Assembly: GCA_965215025.1 (NCBI GenBank)
Contig: CBDCCV010000001.1
Location: 186,001 to 250,000 of the forward strand
Origin: CBDCCV01 sp965215025
GTDB lineage: Bacteria; Bacteroidota; Rhodothermia; Rhodothermales; Salinibacteraceae
Reading direction: 5' to 3'
Length of the DNA stretch: 64,000 bases
Shown: piece by piece, positions 8,288 to 17,332 of the stretch
Layout: every line of letters starts with the position of its first letter
Position numbering within the stretch: the stretch's first letter is position 1
Notes under the pieces: model-generated
What the model was told of the DNA's origin: nothing
The model's input: the letters and a program-made list of their open reading frames with translations, nothing else
Database searches by the model: none
Made by a program: the position numbers and the translations under genes

Positions 8288-9793
8288 TCAGCGCAGCAGC
8301 CCCACCTGCCCGTTGCGATAGCGGTGGTAGAACAGCGCCTGGTTGACGTTCCCCCCATCGAAGTCGATGCGGATGCCAAGGCCGTCGTAGCGCGGCGCCT
8401 CCCGGAGCACCTCGTGCAGCGGACGGTCCTCTTCGCCTGAGCGGGCGAGCTTCTCCAGGAGGTAGCGCGCCACGTCGTAGCCGGTGTAGGCCAGGCGCTC
8501 GGCCGTGTAGTCGAGCGCGTCGGGCGTGTCGCCGGTGGCCTCGCGGTAGCGGCGGATGAAGCTTTGCACCTCGGGCCTGGTCTCGTCCAGGTAGAAGTCG
8601 TTCGTGTAGGTGACCTGGAAGCGGCTGGCCTCCGCCTCGATAGGCCGGTCGTGCCACTCGGAGTTGCCCAGGATGCGGACGCCGGTGCCAGAAAGGCTGC
8701 TCAGGGCGCCGCGGATGGCGCGCGGGGCATCGCTGCCGGAGAGCGGCAGGTAGATGGCCTCGGCGCGGCTCAGCGTGTCGCGCCCGATGCTGTCGGCCAG
8801 CGCCGGCCACGCGCGCACGTTTTCGACCCGATTGAAGAAGACGACCTCGTCGCCCTCTTCGAGCGCTTGCTCTTGGAAGCCCTCGGCCATGCGCTCGCTC
8901 TCGCTGTTGCCGAACTGGCTCGCCACGCCGAGGCCGCCATCGAGGCGCAGCCCCCGCCGGGCGAAGTCGGCCATGAGCCGCCCGCGCATGGTGATGGTGG
9001 GGTTGGCCTGGAAAACGTAGCGGCGCCCTTCGGCCACGTCCTCGTCGGTAGCCAGGGGCGCCACGAGGACGACGGCGGCGTCCTCGGCGGCGGCGGCGGC
9101 GGCGCGCGCCTCGCGGCTGTAGAGCGGGCCGATGATGGCGTCCACCTCTTCTTCTTCGGCGAGCGTGCGCACGGCGGCGCGGGCGGCCTCGGCCTCGCCG
9201 CCCGTGTCCTCGAACACCATCCTGACGGTGGGGCCGTCCGGCCGCTCGTTCATCTCCTCCACGGCCAGGCGGATGCCGTTGAAGAGCGCCTGCGTCAGGA
9301 GCGCGTCGTCGTCATCGAGCGGGAGCGCGATGCCGAGTTCGATGGTCTCCTGCGCCTCGCCCTGCGTCCCAAGCTCCGCCTCGGCGAAGCCGAGCGTGCG
9401 GCGCGCCTCGTCCACGTAGCTGCTCGTGGGGAAGGTGTCCACGAGGCCGCTAAGGACATCGGCGGCGCGGGCGTAGCGGCCGTCGCGGTAGAGCGATTTG
9501 CCGGCCATCAGGAGCGCGGCGGTGGTTTTGCGGTTGAGCGGATAGTCGTTGTAGACGAGGCGGAAGCGGCGGTAGGCCATGCCGTAGTCCTGGGCCTCGA
9601 ACGCCTCGATGCCCTGCTCGAAAATGAGTTCGGCGTCCTCGATGCGCTGGATGCCGCCGCCGGGTTCGCGGCCCGTTTCCTGCGCCTGGGCGGGCGCCGC
9701 CGCGCAGAACGCAAGCACGACGCAGAAGATTAACGTAGGGGCGTATTGCAATACGCCCCTACGGCAGCGCGAAGGAAAGTTCGGCACGGTCAT
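8288..9793 (-). CDS. TPR plus periplasmic-binding-fold secreted protein (LpoA/LivK-like)
   Basis: About 501 residues. The signal peptide ends AAAPAQAQ. Residues about 35-145 look like TPR repeats (IFEQGIEAFEAQDYGMAYRRF and AADVLSGLVDTFP). From about residue 155 the sequence is a type I periplasmic-binding fold of the branched-chain amino acid binding kind (ELGIALPL, VDAIIGPLYSREARAAA, VVLVAPLATDEDV). This order resembles the LpoA activator of penicillin-binding protein 1A, so a role in peptidoglycan synthesis is possible; a plain ligand-binding role is the alternative. The chosen ATG overlaps the guaA stop as ATGA; another ATG lies two codons upstream. A perfect 30-base palindrome falls inside the signal-peptide coding region. 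Confidence 0.75.
   Translation of the reverse strand: MTVPNFPSRCRRGVLQYAPTLIFCVVLAFCAAAPAQAQETGREPGGGIQRIEDAELIFEQGIEAFEAQDYGMAYRRFRLVYNDYPLNRKTTAALLMAGKSLYRDGRYARAADVLSGLVDTFPTSSYVDEARRTLGFAEAELGTQGEAQETIELGIALPLDDDDALLTQALFNGIRLAVEEMNERPDGPTVRMVFEDTGGEAEAARAAVRTLAEEEEVDAIIGPLYSREARAAAAAAEDAAVVLVAPLATDEDVAEGRRYVFQANPTITMRGRLMADFARRGLRLDGGLGVASQFGNSESERMAEGFQEQALEEGDEVVFFNRVENVRAWPALADSIGRDTLSRAEAIYLPLSGSDAPRAIRGALSSLSGTGVRILGNSEWHDRPIEAEASRFQVTYTNDFYLDETRPEVQSFIRRYREATGDTPDALDYTAERLAYTGYDVARYLLEKLARSGEEDRPLHEVLREAPRYDGLGIRIDFDGGNVNQALFYHRYRNGQVGLLR
9734..9763. repeat. Perfect 30-bp palindrome, GTAGGGGC family A
   Basis: Left half CGTAGGGGCGTATTG, right half its exact reverse complement, centred between 9748 and 9749. 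It lies inside the start region of the LpoA/LivK-like gene and encodes RRGVLQYAPT on the minus strand. A second, less perfect copy of the core lies at 33922-33946. It has the look of a mobile intergenic palindrome (REP-like). Confidence 0.9.
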
Positions 9794-11364
9794 TCCCATT
9801 CAATCGTGGCGGGCGGCTTGGAGGAGACGTCGTAGGCCACGCGGTTGATGCCGCGCACCTCGTTGACGATGCGGCTCGAGACGCGGCCTAAAAAGGCGTG
9901 CGGCAGGTGCGCCCAATCGGCCGTCATGCCGTCCACGCTCGTCACCGCGCGCAGGGCGCAGACGTTCTCGTACGTGCGCTCGTCGCCCATGACGCCGACG
10001 GAGCGCACGGGCAGGAGGACGGCAAACGCCTGCCACACCTCGTCGTACAGGTTTTCGTTGCGCAGCTCCTCGATGAAGATGGCGTCGGCCTCGCGCAGGA
10101 GTTCGAGTTCGCCCCGCGTCACTGGCCCGAGGAGGCGGATGCCCAGCCCCGGCCCCGGAAACGGATGCCGCCCCACGATCTCCTCGGGGACACCGAGAAG
10201 CCGGCCGATCTTGCGCACCTCGTCCTTGAACAGCTCGCGGAACGGCTCGATCACCTCCAGCGCCATCTCCTCCGGCAGCCCGCCCACGTTATGGTGCGTC
10301 TTGATGGTGACGGAGGGGCCGCCTTTGAACGAGACGCTCTCGATCACGTCCGGGTAGAGCGTCCCCTGCGCCAAAAACGCAGGCCGGTGGCCAATTTCTT
10401 CCGCGATCTCCTCGGTGGCCGCGTCGAAAACCTCGACAAAGACGTTGCCGATGATGGTTCTTTTCTCTTCGGGGTCGGAGACGCCTTCGAGGCGGCTGAG
10501 GAACTGCTCGGAGGCGTCGATGGCTTTGAGGTCGAGGCCGAAGTGCCCGCGGAAGGTTTCCTGCACCTGCTCCCATTCGCCTTTGCGCAAGAGGCCGTTG
10601 TCCACGAAGATGCAGTGGAGCCGTTTGCCGAGGGCGCGCCCTAAGAGCGCCGCCGCCACGGACGAGTCCACGCCGCCGGAGAGGCCGAGGATGACGTGCC
10701 CCTCGGCGCCCACGCGCGCGCGAATCTTTTCGACCTGCTCCTCGACAAAGGCGGCGGGCGTCCAGTCGCCCCGGCAGTTGCACACCTCCAGGGCGAAGTT
10801 CTCCAGGATCTGCCGGCCGAAGTCCGTGTGGACGACCTCGGGGTGGAACTGCACGCCGTAGTGCGGCGCCTTTTTGTGCTTGACGGCGGCCACGGGCGCG
10901 TTCGTGGTGCGGGCGACGACCTCGTAGCCCTCGGGCAGGCGCGTGAGGTGGTCGCCGTGGCTCATCCACACGGTCGAGCCGGAGGGGACGCCTTTGAAGA
11001 GGCCGTTGGCGGTTTGGACCTCGAGCCGCGCCCGGCCGAACTCGCGCCGCGCGGCGGCCTCGACGCCACCGCCCAAGAGGTACGCCATGGCCTGGAGGCC
11101 GTAGCAAATGCCCAGGACCGGCACGGGCTGGCCGTCCGTGCGCTCCAGCTCCAGGAGCCGCCGGTCAAGCTGCGGCGCGGCGGCGTCGTAGACCGAGCAC
11201 GGCCCGCCGCTCAGCACGAGGCCCTGCGGCGCCATCGCTTCGATCTCCTCCACCGGCGCCGTGCAGGGGCGGATCTCCGAGAACACGCCCGCCTCGCGGA
11301 TACGCCGCGCGATCAGCTGCGTGTACTGCGACCCGAAGTCGAGGATGACGATCCGCTCGTGCAT
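9790..11364 (-). CDS. guaA: GMP synthase (glutamine-hydrolysing)
   Basis: A 524-residue two-domain enzyme that aminates XMP to GMP using glutamine and ATP. Residues about 4-195 are the class I glutaminase with nucleophile Cys87 in LGICYGLQ and the FHPEV His174/Glu176 pair. Residues about 205-400 are the ATP pyrophosphatase with the loop LGLSGGVDSS. The C-terminal dimerisation domain ends KPPATIEWE, the usual GuaA end. Length is normal. The stop overlaps the start of the next gene by four bases, so the two are probably co-translated. Confidence 0.97.
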   Translation of the reverse strand: MHERIVILDFGSQYTQLIARRIREAGVFSEIRPCTAPVEEIEAMAPQGLVLSGGPCSVYDAAAPQLDRRLLELERTDGQPVPVLGICYGLQAMAYLLGGGVEAAARREFGRARLEVQTANGLFKGVPSGSTVWMSHGDHLTRLPEGYEVVARTTNAPVAAVKHKKAPHYGVQFHPEVVHTDFGRQILENFALEVCNCRGDWTPAAFVEEQVEKIRARVGAEGHVILGLSGGVDSSVAAALLGRALGKRLHCIFVDNGLLRKGEWEQVQETFRGHFGLDLKAIDASEQFLSRLEGVSDPEEKRTIIGNVFVEVFDAATEEIAEEIGHRPAFLAQGTLYPDVIESVSFKGGPSVTIKTHHNVGGLPEEMALEVIEPFRELFKDEVRKIGRLLGVPEEIVGRHPFPGPGLGIRLLGPVTRGELELLREADAIFIEELRNENLYDEVWQAFAVLLPVRSVGVMGDERTYENVCALRAVTSVDGMTADWAHLPHAFLGRVSSRIVNEVRGINRVAYDVSSKPPATIEWE

Positions 11365-11443
11365 GGATTTTTAGGCGTTGAACGTTGGAACGCTAAACGT
11401 TCCGCGACTGCTTGGTTAAAGGAACGCATCCGCTTACAGGGTT

Positions 11444-11565
11444 CCTCTCCTGGACAGGAGGGGTGCCGGCAGGCGGGGTGGTAGATGAGGACTGGTGGTC
11501 CTCCTGAGCAACGCAGCAAGCCCCCTTTTCCACCACCCCTGTATCCCCTCCTGTCCAGGAGGGGA
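11444..11565. repeat. REPIN-like inverted pair, CTCCTGGACAGGAG family B
   Basis: Two inverted copies of a GC-rich palindromic unit: 11444-11482 (core CTCCTGGACAGGAGGGG followed by a GGGGTGG tract) and 11530-11565 (the reverse complement arrangement, CCACCACCCC then CCCCTCCTGTCCAGGAGGGG). Between them is a small perfect hairpin, GAGGAC-TGGTG-GTCCTC. The element fills most of the 239-base gap between gcvH and guaA. A half copy lies at 19947-19966. Confidence 0.85.
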
Positions 11566-11603
11566 GTCTTAGTTGCTTACCTTTTGCTCCCACTCGCCCT
11601 TTC

Positions 11604-11984
11604 TCAAACGCTCGCTTCGTAGGCCGAGGCGTCCATGAGGGCGTCCAGTTCGTCGGGGTCCGAGAGCGTGATCCGGGCCATCCAGCCCTCGCCGTAGGGG
11701 TCGTCGTTGACGAGTTCGGGCTGGTCTTCGAGCTTGGCGTTCGTCTCGGCGAGCGTGCCGGAGACGGGCATGTACAGCTCCGAGACCGTCTTCACGGCCT
11801 CGACCGTGCCGAAGACCTCTTCCTTGCCCAGCTCCGTGCCCTCCGGCTCCAGCTCGACGAAGACGATGTCGCCCAGCTCGCCCTGCGCGAAGTCGGTGAT
11901 GCCGACGGTGGCCGTCTGGCCGTCCTCGGAAACGCGGAGCCACTCGTGATCCTCGGTGTAGCGCAGGTCGTCAGGGATGTTCAT
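11604..11984 (-). CDS. gcvH: Glycine cleavage system H protein
   Basis: A 126-residue lipoyl-carrier protein that shuttles the aminomethyl group between the P and T proteins of glycine cleavage. It has the family signature VGITDFAQGELGDIVFVELP-like (a variant VELEPEGT here) and the lipoylation segment VEAVKTVSELYMP with Lys65 as the expected attachment site. Length is standard. No gcvP or gcvT is in the window. LipB, needed for its lipoate, is encoded at 45601. It lies between accC and guaA on the same strand. Confidence 0.95.
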   Translation of the reverse strand: MNIPDDLRYTEDHEWLRVSEDGQTATVGITDFAQGELGDIVFVELEPEGTELGKEEVFGTVEAVKTVSELYMPVSGTLAETNAKLEDQPELVNDDPYGEGWMARITLSDPDELDALMDASAYEASV

Positions 11985-12155
11985 GCGGGAGCTTGGGGAT
12001 TGCGTGGGCGGTGGCTTGCGGGTGCGTTGCTTTTTGGACGCCGAGCGTGTGAGGAAAAGAGCGGAAGCGTGGAGGAACGGAGGCGGGTCGGTCTTCTGTG
12101 ATCTTCCTCGTCATCATCTTCTCCACTCATCCTCTCTTCCATTCTTCCTCTCCTC

Positions 12156-13508
12156 CTACACCTCTTCGGGCTGCCGGAGCGTGAAGCTTTCCAGAAAGGT
12201 GGTGTCGAAGTCGCCGGCCTGAAAGCGCTCATCGTCCATGAGCTGGCGGTGGAACGGGATGGTGGTCTTGACGCCCTCGACGACGAACTCGTCCAAGGCG
12301 CGCCGCATCTTGCCGATGGCGCCCTCGCGCGTTTTGGCCCGCACGATGAGCTTGGCGATCATCGAGTCGTAGTGCGGCGGGATGTTGTAGCCGGCGTAGG
12401 CGTGCGTGTCTACGCGGACGCCGTGGCCGCCGGGCGGGTGGAACGCCGTTATGACGCCCGGCGAGGGGCTGAACTTCTTGAACGGGTTCTCGGCGTTGAT
12501 CCGGCACTCGATGGCGTGCCCCTGCATCGGCCGGTCCCGGTTGACGATCCGGTCGCCGAGGGCCACGCGCAGCTGGTACTCCACGAGGTCGCAGTCCGTC
12601 ACGGCCTCGGTCACGGGGTGCTCGACCTGGATGCGCGTGTTCATCTCCATGAAGTAGAAGCTCCGGTCGGCGCCGACGAGGAACTCGACCGTGCCGGCGC
12701 TCTGGTACTCGACGGCCTCGGCGCCGCGGATGGCGGCGGCGCCCATCTTCTGGCGCAGCTCGGCGTCCACGATGGGCGAGGGGGCTTCTTCGACAAGCTT
12801 CTGGTGGCGGCGCTGGATCGAGCACTCCCGCTCGCCGAAGTGGATCACCGTGCCCTTGCCGTCGCCCAGGAGCTGGATCTCGACGTGGCGCGGCTTTTCG
12901 ACGAACTTTTCGATGTAGAGCGCGCCGCTGCCAAAGGCGTTCTCGGCCTCGGAGCGCGCCGCGTCGAAGGCACGGGCGAAGCCGGCCTCCTCGTCCACGA
13001 AGCGCATCCCGCGCCCGCCGCCGCCCGCCGAGGCCTTGATCATCACCGGGAAGCCGATCTCCGAGGCGATGCGCTGGCCGTCGGAGAGGCTTTCGACCAC
13101 GCCGTCGGAGCCGGGCACGACGGGGACGCCGGCCTTCTGCATGGTCTCTTTGGCGAGGCTCTTCTCGCCCATGAGGCGGATCGTCTCCGGCTTCGGGCCG
13201 ATGAAGACGAGGTCGTTGTCGGCGCAGATCCGCGCGAACTCGGCGTTTTCAGAAAGGAAGCCGTAGCCGGGGTGGACGGCGTCGGCGCCGGTGACTTCGG
13301 CGGCGGCGATGATGCGGTCCGGGCGAAGGTAGCTCTCGCGCGAGGGCGGCGGCCCGATGCACACGGCCTCGCCGGCGAAGCGCACGTGGAGCGCGTCGCG
13401 GTCGGCCGTGGAGTAGACGGCCACCGTCTTCAGCCCCATCTCGTGGCAGGTGCGGATGATGCGCAGGGCGATCTCTCCGCGGTTGGCGATGAGGACTTTG
13501 TTGATCAT
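12156..13508 (-). CDS. accC: Acetyl-CoA carboxylase, biotin carboxylase subunit
   Basis: A 450-residue ATP-grasp enzyme that carboxylates biotin on AccB, the first half-reaction of fatty-acid synthesis. It starts MINKVLIANRGEIALRIIRT, the canonical AccC start. It has the ATP-binding glycine loop KASAGGGGRGMRFV, the EKFVEKPRHVEIQ segment and the active-site MNTRIQVEHPVTE. Length matches the family (about 447-450). The frame is open 60 codons further upstream, but that part is not AccC-like. It follows accB with 47 bases between. Confidence 0.97.
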   Translation of the reverse strand: MINKVLIANRGEIALRIIRTCHEMGLKTVAVYSTADRDALHVRFAGEAVCIGPPPSRESYLRPDRIIAAAEVTGADAVHPGYGFLSENAEFARICADNDLVFIGPKPETIRLMGEKSLAKETMQKAGVPVVPGSDGVVESLSDGQRIASEIGFPVMIKASAGGGGRGMRFVDEEAGFARAFDAARSEAENAFGSGALYIEKFVEKPRHVEIQLLGDGKGTVIHFGERECSIQRRHQKLVEEAPSPIVDAELRQKMGAAAIRGAEAVEYQSAGTVEFLVGADRSFYFMEMNTRIQVEHPVTEAVTDCDLVEYQLRVALGDRIVNRDRPMQGHAIECRINAENPFKKFSPSPGVITAFHPPGGHGVRVDTHAYAGYNIPPHYDSMIAKLIVRAKTREGAIGKMRRALDEFVVEGVKTTIPFHRQLMDDERFQAGDFDTTFLESFTLRQPEEV

Positions 13509-13555
13509 GGCGAGGGACGCACGTGACGAGTAGCGGGAGGCGGAGCGCGCGCGGC

Positions 13556-14092
<537 letters not shown>

Positions 14093-14187
14093 CCGTTGGG
14101 TGCCTGAATCTGGTGGGGGCGTAAATCGATGAAAACGAACGCTCGCGGACGGGGTGAGGCCGCGCGTGGTGGCTGGCGGCGCGCGCG

Positions 14188-14757
14188 TCAGCTTGAGGAG
14201 ACGCGCGTGACGTACTCGCCGCGGTCGGTGTTCACGCGCACGACGTCGCCCTCGTTGATGAAGAGGGGCACGTCCACGACGGCGCCGCTTTCTAAGGTGG
14301 CGGGCTTGGAGCCGCCCTGCGCCGTGTCGCCCTTGAGGCCGGGGTCCGTCTGCGTCACCTTGAGTTCGACGTTGCCGGGGATGTTCGTGGTGAGCGGCTC
14401 GTTCGTGTCGGCGCGGAAGAGGATGTCGATGGTGCTGCCGTCGGCGATGAACTCGCGCTTTTCGACCTGGCGCGAGGGGAGGGCAAACTGCTCGTAGGTC
14501 TCCGTGTTCATGAAGTGGAGGCCCATGTCGTCCTCGTAGAGCATCTGATGCGGGCGGCGCTCTACGCGCACCTCGTCCACCTTCTCGCCCGCGCGGAAGG
14601 TGTTCTGCAGCTCGCGTCCGTCGCGCACGTTCTTCAACGTGGTGCGCACGAAGGCGCCCCCTTTGCCGGGCTTGACGTGCTGGAAGTCTTTGATGGCCCA
14701 CACGTCGTCGCGCCAGAGGAACGCGAGGCCGTTGCGGAAGTCGCTCGTGCTTGCCAT
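14188..14757 (-). CDS. efp: Translation elongation factor P
   Basis: A 189-residue three-domain factor that relieves ribosome stalling at polyproline. The N-terminal KOW-like domain carries the loop HVKPGKGGAFVRT; Lys32 in PGKG is where EF-P is modified in many bacteria. Domains II and III include the EF-P signature GDTAQGGSKPATLESGAVVDVPLFINEGD. It is first in efp-accB-accC and has a good promoter about 95 bases upstream. Genes in this window with Pro-rich stretches (AccB linker, LysM protein) are plausible clients. Confidence 0.97.
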   Translation of the reverse strand: MASTSDFRNGLAFLWRDDVWAIKDFQHVKPGKGGAFVRTTLKNVRDGRELQNTFRAGEKVDEVRVERRPHQMLYEDDMGLHFMNTETYEQFALPSRQVEKREFIADGSTIDILFRADTNEPLTTNIPGNVELKVTQTDPGLKGDTAQGGSKPATLESGAVVDVPLFINEGDVVRVNTDRGEYVTRVSSS

Positions 14758-14858
14758 AAGGATGCGCGTGGTGCTTGAAAGCTGCCGAACTCAAAAGGCG
14801 CCTGCTTTCCGTCTTCTCAGCGGAGGCCTCTCGGCGAGGCGCAGGCGGTAGCGTGGCC

Positions 14859-14888
14859 AATATATCGCGCGCGGCCCTTGGCTGTCAA
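14859..14888 (-). promoter_or_regulatory. Sigma-70-like promoter for efp-accB-accC
   Basis: On the minus strand TTGACA (14883-14888) is followed after 18 bases by TATATT (14859-14864). Transcription would begin near 14852, giving a leader of about 95 bases before the efp ATG. The -35 box is the E. coli consensus. It does not resemble the TTTG / TAnnTTTG promoter of Bacteroidetes proper. Confidence 0.6.
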
Positions 14889-15022
14889 TCGGTAGGGCGG
14901 GGCGGCGGCGGTTTCTCACAGCCCCTTCGCATTGCCTCACGTGTTCGCGTGAGTACGTCTCCGCCTGCTCAGGCGTGCGCCGCGTGAACGCCCAAGCACT
15001 TCGTAGGCCGCAAACACGCCGC

Positions 15023-15805
15023 TCACCGATACGGCTTCTCGTTCTCGAAGGCGGCCATGAGGTCTTTCACGCCGAAGGGGCCGTGGCGGTACAAGAATGG
15101 CTCGCCATACGTGGCGCCGATTTTGTAGCCGTAAGTGCGCGCCCGCGCCTCGATCCATTCAAAAAAGGCGGGGTTGGAGACGAACGTGTCCGGCTCGCCT
15201 TCGCCCGGCTCGTAGTCCGGGTTGAAGAACTGCGAGCGGAACGCCTGGAGCGCGCGGATGCGCCGGTCCCACACCTCCGTCACGTCCACCACGAGCGTCG
15301 GCTCGAAGGGGATGGCTTGCATGTAGTGCAGGACGTGGTGCGGGCGCCACGGCTCCTGCGCCGCCCCCGAGGCACCGCCGCCCTCGTCCCCGTCGAAGGT
15401 CTCGATCATGCGCAGGCCGCTGTAGAAGAGCGCCTTGGCCGACAGCTCCGCCGCGTCCACGTGATCGGGGTGGCGGCCCTCCGGCGCGTTGATGAGCACG
15501 AGGTGCGGCCGGTAACGCCGGACGAGGCGGATGAGCCGGCGCTGGTTTTCTTTCGTGTTCTCGATCTCGCCGTCGTGGAGGCCCAGGTTCTCGCGCGCGG
15601 CCAGGCCGATGACCTCGGCGGCGGCGCGCGCCTCTTCCATCCGCCCCTCGGGCGTGCCGCGCGAGCCGAGTTCGCCGCGCGTGAAGTCCACGATGCCCAC
15701 CTGGTAGCCTTGCTGCGCCAAGAGGCAGACGGTGCCGCCGGCGCACAGCTCTACGTCGTCCGGGTGCGCGGCGAGGGCAAGCACGTCAAGTTGCTGATCG
15801 GCCAC
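15023..15805 (-). CDS. bshB1: Bacillithiol biosynthesis deacetylase BshB1
   Basis: A zinc-dependent LmbE/PIG-L family deacetylase that removes acetate from GlcNAc-malate in bacillithiol synthesis. Metal-binding motifs are LALAAHPDDVELCAGGT near the N-terminus and GRHPDHVDAA in the middle; the subfamily-typical DFTRGELGSRGTPEGRMEEA is intact. The annotated start is a GTG giving VADQQLDVLAL and 260 residues, closer to the usual ~240 than the ATG at 15892, which would add 29 Cys-rich residues. The start is therefore uncertain. It suggests the host uses bacillithiol as its low-molecular-weight thiol. Confidence 0.88.
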   Translation of the reverse strand: MADQQLDVLALAAHPDDVELCAGGTVCLLAQQGYQVGIVDFTRGELGSRGTPEGRMEEARAAAEVIGLAARENLGLHDGEIENTKENQRRLIRLVRRYRPHLVLINAPEGRHPDHVDAAELSAKALFYSGLRMIETFDGDEGGGASGAAQEPWRPHHVLHYMQAIPFEPTLVVDVTEVWDRRIRALQAFRSQFFNPDYEPGEGEPDTFVSNPAFFEWIEARARTYGYKIGATYGEPFLYRHGPFGVKDLMAAFENEKPYR

Positions 15806-15969
15806 GAGCGGTGAGCGGTTCGTTACGAGAAGACGGTTACAGAGATGACAACAACGAAGGCAGCGCGGCAGTGATGGAACGGTTTTGGCCACTTCACGAG
15901 GACCCGACCGTCGCAGCTGGCGGCGCTATCGCCTTCCCTCCTCTTCGCCCGCAGATCCGTACCGAGCGC

Positions 15970-16233
15970 ATGAAGCACCCCCACCACCACCCCGAACATA
16001 CGCCGCCGCGCTACGACATCCAATTCGGCGCGCACGAGGCTGAGGGGGACCTCCATCCGCAGCTTCTGGCCTACGGCCTGCGCCTCTACGCCGAGGTCCG
16101 CCGCGCCTACGAAGAAGGCGGCGCCCCGCTCGGCGAATCTGACGAGGCCATGCTCGTGTGGTTCACCTTCGGCGATCCGGAGGGAAATAACGAAACGGCG
16201 GGTAGTTTTGAATCCGCCGCCGTGCACAACTGA
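15970..16233 (+). CDS. Small hypothetical protein, His-rich start
   Basis: An 87-residue soluble protein beginning MKHPHHHPEHTPPRYDIQF. The His-rich start is followed by an acidic helical segment (QLLAYGLRLYAEVRRAYEEGGA) and a mixed C-terminus (EAMLVWFTFGDPEGNNETAG). It runs opposite to bshB1. The upstream open frame includes bshB1 antisense, so the internal ATG is preferred. No family was recognised; the amphipathic middle and lower sequence bias suggest a real gene. Confidence 0.5.
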   Translation: MKHPHHHPEHTPPRYDIQFGAHEAEGDLHPQLLAYGLRLYAEVRRAYEEGGAPLGESDEAMLVWFTFGDPEGNNETAGSFESAAVHN

Positions 16234-16381
16234 ACCTGCCGGGCGCGGAAGGGCACATGTTATCTGCGCGTGATGAACGCGGGCGGTAGCGGACGGTAAA
16301 CTGTGAGATCCGAGGCGCCCCACCGCCGGCCGCCTGCGTGGGCTTCGTTCCGCGCCTGCTTCCCTCATCGCCCGTCTTGCC

Positions 16382-17134
16382 ATGTCTACTGCTGCGCCCG
16401 CGCCCTCAGAGGCGCCCATCCTCATCGTCGAGGACGACCGCGACATCGCCGAGCTGTTGGAGCTGCACCTGGGCGATTTGGGCTACGCCACGCTCCGCGC
16501 CTCGGACGGGCCGAGCGGCCTGGAGCGGGCGCTCGCCGAGGACCTCTCTTTGATGATCCTCGACCTCATGCTGCCGGGGCTGGACGGCCTGGAGGTGTGC
16601 AAGCGCGTGCGCGCCCAGAAGCGCTCGCTGCCCATCCTCATGCTCACCTCGAAGTCCGAGGAGCTGGACAAGGTGCTGGGCCTGGAGCTGGGCGCGGACG
16701 ATTACATGACGAAGCCGTTCTCCATCCGCGAGCTGGTGGCGCGCGTGAAGGCCATCTTCCGCCGCATCGAGGTGGACCGCGCGGGCGAGGCGCCGCCCAG
16801 CCGCATCGAGCACGGCGGCCTCGTGGTCGAGCCGGAGAAGCGCAAGGTGGCCCTCGACGGCGAGGCCGTGGAGCTGACGGCCAAGGAGTTCGACCTCTTG
16901 CTCCTTTTTGCACGAAATCCCGGACGCGCGTTCAGCCGGCAGGAGCTGTTGGATCAGGTGTGGGGCTACCAGTACGCGGGCTACTCGCACACGGTGAACA
17001 CGCACATCAACCGGCTGCGCTCGAAGATTGAGCGCGACCCCTCTGAGCCGGTTTTCGTCAAGACGGTGTGGGGCCTGGGCTACCGCTTCGCCGAAGAGGA
17101 GGAGCTTTCCGAGGTCTCCTCAAAAAGCGACTGA
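16382..17134 (+). CDS. OmpR-family response regulator
   Basis: A 250-residue two-domain regulator. The receiver (residues about 12-130) has the acidic pair Asp18/Asp19, the phosphoacceptor Asp61 in LMILDLMLPG, the Thr of MLTSKSEE and the Lys of DYMTKPFS. The C-terminal winged helix (about residues 145-245) includes ELTAKEFDLLLLFARNPGRAFSRQELLDQVWG and ends with VFVKTVWGLGYRF. It would bind DNA as a dimer when phosphorylated. No histidine kinase lies next to it, so partner and regulon are unknown. Confidence 0.93.
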   Translation: MSTAAPAPSEAPILIVEDDRDIAELLELHLGDLGYATLRASDGPSGLERALAEDLSLMILDLMLPGLDGLEVCKRVRAQKRSLPILMLTSKSEELDKVLGLELGADDYMTKPFSIRELVARVKAIFRRIEVDRAGEAPPSRIEHGGLVVEPEKRKVALDGEAVELTAKEFDLLLLFARNPGRAFSRQELLDQVWGYQYAGYSHTVNTHINRLRSKIERDPSEPVFVKTVWGLGYRFAEEEELSEVSSKSD

Positions 17135-17139
17135 GCGCA

Positions 17140-17332
17140 AAAGTGAGTTCAGCTACGAAGACAAGCGTTCCCGCTGCAACGGCGTCTTCGATGATGAGGG
17201 GCTGGAGCGCTTCGTCCGGCGCGAGCCACTGCGGCGCGTGCACGAGTGCGTCTTCGGCGTGCTGGCGCTCGAGAGCGAACCCGTAGACCCGCGACTCTGA
17301 TAAGCCCCGCAGGCGCAGACGCCCGCCGCCTG
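17140..17332 (-). other. Possible gene remnant or unstarted small ORF
   Basis: On the minus strand, directly after the dapA-like stop, a frame reads protein-like text: ESRVYGFALERQHAEDALV then APQWLAPDEALQPLIIEDAV and AGTLVFVAELTFAL. There is no ATG, GTG or TTG start in the gap; the frame runs in from inside the upstream gene. It could be a truncated remnant, a CTG-started gene, or chance. It lies between the convergent regulator and aldolase genes. Confidence 0.25.
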
